A DNA stretch of 9,085 bases. It comes from Rhodobacterales bacterium. Its GTDB lineage: Bacteria > Pseudomonadota > Alphaproteobacteria > Rhodobacterales > Rhodobacteraceae. The DNA lies in NCBI GenBank assembly GCA_013298485.1, contig JAAFHS010000064.1:1-9085 (forward strand). The letters run 5' to 3'. Position numbers and translations under genes: made by a program. The notes beneath the pieces were generated by a model. That model ran no database searches. It saw nothing but the letters and a program-made list of their open reading frames with translations, and was not told the origin of the DNA. The first letter of the stretch is position 1, and each line of letters begins with the position of its first letter. Shown here piece by piece: positions 6,506 through 9,085 of this stretch.

Positions 6506-6582
6506 GGATCCATAGCTCAGCTGGATAGAGCATCAGACTACGAATCTGAGGGTCGGGCGTTCGAATCGCTCTGGGTCCACCA
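6506..6582 (+). tRNA. tRNA-Arg (anticodon ACG)
   Basis: A complete 77-nt cloverleaf. The acceptor stem is GGATCCA/TGGGTCC with one T-G wobble, then discriminator A and an encoded CCA (6580-6582). The D arm is GCTC/GAGC. The anticodon stem TCAGA/TCTGA encloses the loop CTACGAA, so the anticodon is ACG. The T arm GGGCG/CGCTC encloses TTCGAAT. A34 is normally deaminated to inosine by TadA, so this tRNA would read CGU, CGC and CGA. The 3' end lies 15 bp from the stop codon of the convergent VOC gene. Confidence 0.97.
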
Positions 6583-6597
6583 TTTCATCCTGTATCT

Positions 6598-7089
6598 TCA
6601 CGCTGTATCAACCGCCTCTGCGATCAGGGCTGCCACATCAAGGTGCCGGTTGAACATCGCGAGGTTGCCCGCCGCATCGCGCGGCCAGTCGGCCGCGGCG
6701 CGGTCGCGGTACAGTTCCACCCCATTGCCGTCGGGGTCGTCAAGATACACCGCCTCGCTGACGCCATGATCGGCGGCCCCGGTCAGCGGGATACCTGCTG
6801 CCACGACCCGCTTGATGGCGGCCCCAAGCGAGGCGCGGTCGGGAAACAGAAAGGCCGTGTGATAAAGCCCGGTATGGCCGGGCGGGGGCGGCATGCCACC
6901 GGCACTATCCCAGGTGTTCAGACCGATGTGGTGGTGATAGCCGCCGGCACCCAGAAACGCCGCCTGCGTGCCGTAGCGTTGTTGCAGCGCGAACCCCAAC
7001 ACGCCGGAATAAAAGGCAATTGCCCGGTCAAGATCGGCCACGCGCAGATGCACGTGACCAACGCGCGTGGCGGGGTGTGTCGGGGTCAC
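6598..7089 (-). CDS. VOC family protein (glyoxalase/dioxygenase fold)
   Basis: A 163-residue vicinal-oxygen-chelate protein with two beta-alpha-beta-beta-beta modules. Module 1 starts at V-G-H-V-H-L-R-V (10-17) and ends near H-H-H-I-G-L-N-T-W (52-60). Module 2 starts at G-L-Y-H-T-A-F (74-80) and ends D-P-D-G-N-G-V-E-L-Y-x-D (118-129). By family position the metal ligands are probably His14, a His of 52-54, His77 and Glu125. The H-H-H-I-G-L-N-T-W and D-P-D-G-N-G-V-E-L-Y stretches resemble catechol 2,3-dioxygenase (CatE) relatives, but the protein is half their length, so the substrate is open. The start is GTG at 7089 with AGGAG 6 nt upstream. It has its own promoter and lies after a terminator, so it is a single-gene unit. 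Confidence 0.9.
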   Translation of the reverse strand: MTPTHPATRVGHVHLRVADLDRAIAFYSGVLGFALQQRYGTQAAFLGAGGYHHHIGLNTWDSAGGMPPPPGHTGLYHTAFLFPDRASLGAAIKRVVAAGIPLTGAADHGVSEAVYLDDPDGNGVELYRDRAAADWPRDAAGNLAMFNRHLDVAALIAEAVDTA

Positions 7090-7116
7090 GGTGCGCTCCT
7101 GTCATTGTCCTGCCGC

Positions 7117-7146
7117 CTTATACTGCGGCGTCTCTGGGCCTGTCGA
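7117..7146 (-). promoter_or_regulatory. Probable promoter of the VOC gene
   Basis: On the minus strand TCGACA (7146-7141), an 18-nt spacer and TATAAG (7122-7117) lie just upstream of the AGGAG-GTG start at 7089. The predicted leader is only about 20 nt. The site lies after the trpS-side terminator, consistent with separate expression. Confidence 0.55.
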
Positions 7147-7173
7147 TTGCGGGCCGCCGCACAGGACCTGCGC

Positions 7174-7211
7174 AAAAAAAAGCCCCCGATCCGCAACGCG
7201 GTATCGGGGGC
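7174..7211 (-). terminator. Strong Rho-independent terminator
   Basis: Read on the minus strand, GCCCCCGAT (7211-7203) pairs perfectly with ATCGGGGGC (7190-7182). Inside it GCGG/CCGC forms four more pairs around a 3-nt loop, offset by one unpaired base at 7202. Eight T residues follow (7181-7174). It ends transcription coming from trpS, or from an RNA gene in 7212-7372, before the VOC promoter. There is no T run on the other side, so it acts in one direction. Confidence 0.93.
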
Positions 7212-7372
7212 AAAGGGGACGCAGGGCCGCAGGCGGCGGGAACCGCCAGGGATGACAGGGGGACAGAGCCGTGCGCCCGGGGTCACGATGGGACACCGTG
7301 CCTCACGTTACCGCTTCAACGTCGCGATTCTGTGACAGCCTGCCCGCGTTTTGCCCTATCGGCATCATCCGA
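7212..7372 (-). ncRNA. Candidate small RNA or long structured trpS 3' UTR
   Basis: About 160 nt separate the trpS stop from the strong terminator. The minus-strand sequence is GC-rich and can fold, for example GGCGG-TTC-CCGCC (7237-7249) and GCC-TGC-GGC. Ending in a perfect terminator, the segment would be a natural place for a 3'-UTR-derived or independent small RNA. I see no convincing promoter inside it and no match to 4.5S, 6S or tmRNA. Short open frames here look like chance. Treat it as a possibility only. Confidence 0.3.
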
Positions 7373-8413
7373 TCAGCGTCGCGCGCGGATCATCCCCACG
7401 ATGTCATAGACCTGATCCACAATGGGCCGCGCGATCGCATCGGCCCGGGCGGCACCTTCACCCAGTATCCGGTCAATCTCGGCCGGGTCCTGCATCAGGC
7501 GGGTCATCTGGGTGGTGATGGGCGACAGTTTGGCGACGGCCAGATCGGCGAGCGCGGGTTTGAAGGTGCCGAACTGCGCGCCTGCGTATTGCGTGATCAC
7601 CGCATCGGGCGTCATGTCGGCGAGGGCTGCGTAGATATTCACCAGATTGCGGGCATCGGGGCGGTCGCGCAGACCATCGAGGCTGCCCGGCAGCGGTTCG
7701 GCATCGGTCTTGGCCTTGCGGATTTTCTTTGCAATCGTGTCGGCATCATCGGTCAGGTTGATGCGGCTTTGATCGGAGGGGTCGGATTTCGACATCTTTT
7801 TGGTGCCATCGCGCAGGGACATCACGCGCGTGGCGGCCCCTTCGATGACAGGTTCGGTCAGTGGGAAAAAGTTCACACCGTAGTCGTTGTTGAACTTGGC
7901 GGCGATGTCGCGGGTCAGTTCGATATGCTGTTTCTGATCCTCGCCCACGGGCACATGCGTGGCGCGGTAGGCCAGGATGTCGGCAGCCATCAGGGCGGGA
8001 TAAGCGTAAAGGCCAAGCGATACATTCTCGCTGTTGGCCCCGGCCTTGTCCTTGAACTGGGTCATCCGGCTCATCCAGCCCAGCCGTGCGACGCAGTTGA
8101 AAATCCAGGCGAGTTCGACATGGGCGCTGACCTGGCTTTGGTTGAACAGGATCGACCGTGCGGGATCAATCCCTGCGGCGATGAAGCCCGCCGCCGCCTC
8201 ACGCGTGGCATGGCGCAGTTTGGCGGGGTCCTGCCAGACGGTGATCGCGTGCATGTCGACAAGGCAATAGACCGTCTCGATGCCTTCGTCCTGCTTTTGC
8301 ACGAACCGCTTGAGCGCGCCGAGATAATTGCCAAGGGTCAGGCCACCCGACGGCTGGATGCCTGAGAATATGCGGGGGGTCACCCCTTGTGGCAGTGTCT
8401 CCGGATGGTTCAT
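7373..8413 (-). CDS. trpS: Tryptophan--tRNA ligase
   Basis: A complete 346-residue cytoplasmic class I aminoacyl-tRNA synthetase that activates tryptophan with ATP and charges tRNA-Trp. The N-terminal S-G-I-Q-P-S-G (17-23) leads into the HIGH-type motif T-L-G-N (26-29). The core keeps the V-P-V-G-E-D-Q block (154-160). The second ATP signature is K-M-S-K-S (206-210). The C-terminal helical anticodon-binding part is present and the length is normal. The ATG at 8413 has AGAGG about 5 nt upstream. It is divergent from the rhomboid-like gene across 75 bp and ends in the long stretch before the terminator at 7174-7211. Confidence 0.97.
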   Translation of the reverse strand: MNHPETLPQGVTPRIFSGIQPSGGLTLGNYLGALKRFVQKQDEGIETVYCLVDMHAITVWQDPAKLRHATREAAAGFIAAGIDPARSILFNQSQVSAHVELAWIFNCVARLGWMSRMTQFKDKAGANSENVSLGLYAYPALMAADILAYRATHVPVGEDQKQHIELTRDIAAKFNNDYGVNFFPLTEPVIEGAATRVMSLRDGTKKMSKSDPSDQSRINLTDDADTIAKKIRKAKTDAEPLPGSLDGLRDRPDARNLVNIYAALADMTPDAVITQYAGAQFGTFKPALADLAVAKLSPITTQMTRLMQDPAEIDRILGEGAARADAIARPIVDQVYDIVGMIRARR

Positions 8414-8445
8414 GCTGGCCTCTGTCTGGCAAATGCGTCAGATGG

Positions 8446-8474
8446 CGGATACCTGTGGGCGCTGGCCCCGTCAA
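8446..8474 (-). promoter_or_regulatory. Probable promoter of trpS
   Basis: On the minus strand TTGACG (8474-8469), a 17-nt spacer and TATCCG (8451-8446) predict transcription start near 8439 and a leader of about 25 nt. No leader-peptide or T-box-like structure fits in so short a leader. Confidence 0.6.
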
Positions 8475-8488
8475 CATCACGGAACCCG

Positions 8489-9085
8489 ATGGATCACAAC
8501 GCCTCACCGCTGAACCCGCTGCCGCCCGTTGTCTGGATCATTGCCCTGCCGATGATCGCAATCGAGGCTGTGTTGAACCTTGGCGCACGCGGGGTGATCG
8601 GGGGGCCGGATGCGATCGGATGGCGGATCGCGGCGTTGGAGCAGTTTGCCTTCTTCCCCGACCTTCTGCGCGACATGATCGCGACGGAACGCTATCCGGT
8701 GGCCGATCTTCTGCGGTTGATCAGCTATCCCATGGTGCAGGGCAATCTGACCAGTGCGGTTTTTGTCGTGGTGATCTTTCTGGCGCTTGGCAAGATGGTG
8801 GGCGAGGTGTTTCGCTGGTGGGCCATCCTTGCCGTCTTCTTTGGTTCGGCTGCCTTTGCGGCGCTGGTCTATACGGCCATTCCGGTCCTGAAGACGGTGC
8901 TGATCGGGGGATATCCTGCTGTTTACGGCATGATCGGCGCGTTCACATTCCTGATGTGGGTGCGGCTGGTGGCGCAGGGGGCGAACCAGTACCGCGCCTT
9001 CAGCATGATCGGGTTCCTGCTGTTTGCGCAATTCATCTTCGGGGCGGTTTTTGGCGGCGGTACCGAATGGGTGGCTGATATCGCG
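8489..9085 (+). CDS. Rhomboid-fold membrane protein, catalytic residues replaced (partial)
   Basis: 199 residues are visible and the frame runs off the window end. The fold is that of a bacterial rhomboid: helices at about 12-31, 72-105, 110-131, 138-158 and 169-190, with L-G-K-x-V-G-E (100-106) after TM2 and the TM4 signature G-x-x-x-A-V-Y-G-x-x-G (140-150). In active rhomboids the latter reads G-x-S-G-A; here Ser and Gly are Tyr142 and Pro143. Near the end W-V-A-D-I-A (194-199) aligns with the TM6 catalytic His motif, with Asp197 in the His place. TM2 has Gln84 and Ser89 where oxyanion-side histidines are usual. It is thus probably a non-proteolytic rhomboid relative, as I recall for similar Rhodobacteraceae proteins. 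The ATG at 8489 follows GGAA. Confidence 0.8.
   Translation, partial: MDHNASPLNPLPPVVWIIALPMIAIEAVLNLGARGVIGGPDAIGWRIAALEQFAFFPDLLRDMIATERYPVADLLRLISYPMVQGNLTSAVFVVVIFLALGKMVGEVFRWWAILAVFFGSAAFAALVYTAIPVLKTVLIGGYPAVYGMIGAFTFLMWVRLVAQGANQYRAFSMIGFLLFAQFIFGAVFGGGTEWVADIA

Noticed and set aside
7271..8365. 364-codon open frame on the plus strand
   Set aside because: It is antisense to trpS, whose motifs and length are unambiguous; the translation is His/Gly/Arg-rich shadow sequence.
8389..9078. 229-codon plus-strand frame near the window end
   Set aside because: It is out of phase with the rhomboid-fold frame starting at 8489, which has membrane helices and family signatures; this frame is Gly/Arg/Asp-rich and begins inside trpS.
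1..9085. CRISPR array, insertion sequence, defence or phage genes
   Set aside because: There are no regularly spaced repeats, no terminal inverted repeats with a transposase, and no phage or defence domains in any frame.

Overview
The window looks like chromosomal DNA from an alphaproteobacterium of the Rhodobacteraceae (Roseobacter group). It is GC-rich with strong third-position GC bias. Its 44-residue L34 protein, its rpmH-rnpA-yidD order and the sequence styles of TrpRS and the rhomboid-like protein all fit that group. The assignment is inferred from the sequence alone, not from a search. I see no insertion sequence, integrase, CRISPR array or phage gene.

Layout. (1) 115-2318, minus strand: rpmH (ribosomal protein L34), rnpA (RNase P protein) and yidD (membrane-insertion helper) run leftward. 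After 130 bp comes a secreted protein with three PPC-like repeats, in the place where yidC commonly follows yidD. A 17-bp perfect direct repeat sits directly after the yidD stop and again just after the stop of the secreted-protein gene. (2) 2319-2691: a divergent intergenic region with a good rpmH promoter and an ATG-less open frame. (3) 2692-4829, plus strand: a TVP38/TMEM64 (VTT/DedA-like) membrane protein overlaps by ATGA a FAD/NAD disulfide oxidoreductase. The two form an operon equivalent to single-chain fusions known elsewhere. (4) 5039-6454, plus: a two-transmembrane sensor histidine kinase with a GTG start and no response regulator beside it. (5) 6506-6582, plus: tRNA-Arg(ACG) with its own promoter and an encoded CCA. 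(6) 6598-7089, minus: a single-chain VOC (glyoxalase/dioxygenase-fold) protein with a GTG start and its own promoter. (7) 7090-7372: an intergenic stretch with a very strong intrinsic terminator for minus-strand transcription about 160 bp past trpS, leaving a structured GC-rich segment that could be a long 3' UTR or a small RNA. (8) 7373-8413, minus: trpS. (9) 8489 to the window edge, plus: a rhomboid-fold membrane protein in which the expected catalytic Ser and His are both replaced.

How the genes work together. rpmH-rnpA-yidD supplies a ribosomal protein, a tRNA-maturation subunit and a membrane-insertion factor; with tRNA-Arg and trpS, much of the window is translation housekeeping. The TVP38-oxidoreductase pair is probably a membrane-linked redox module of unknown substrate. 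The kinase, the VOC protein and the rhomboid-like protein appear to be separate units. The parts most worth a second look are the repeat-flanked secreted-protein gene, the apparent pseudo-rhomboid, the His-to-Tyr oxidoreductase encoded with a VTT membrane protein, and the candidate RNA between trpS and the VOC gene.
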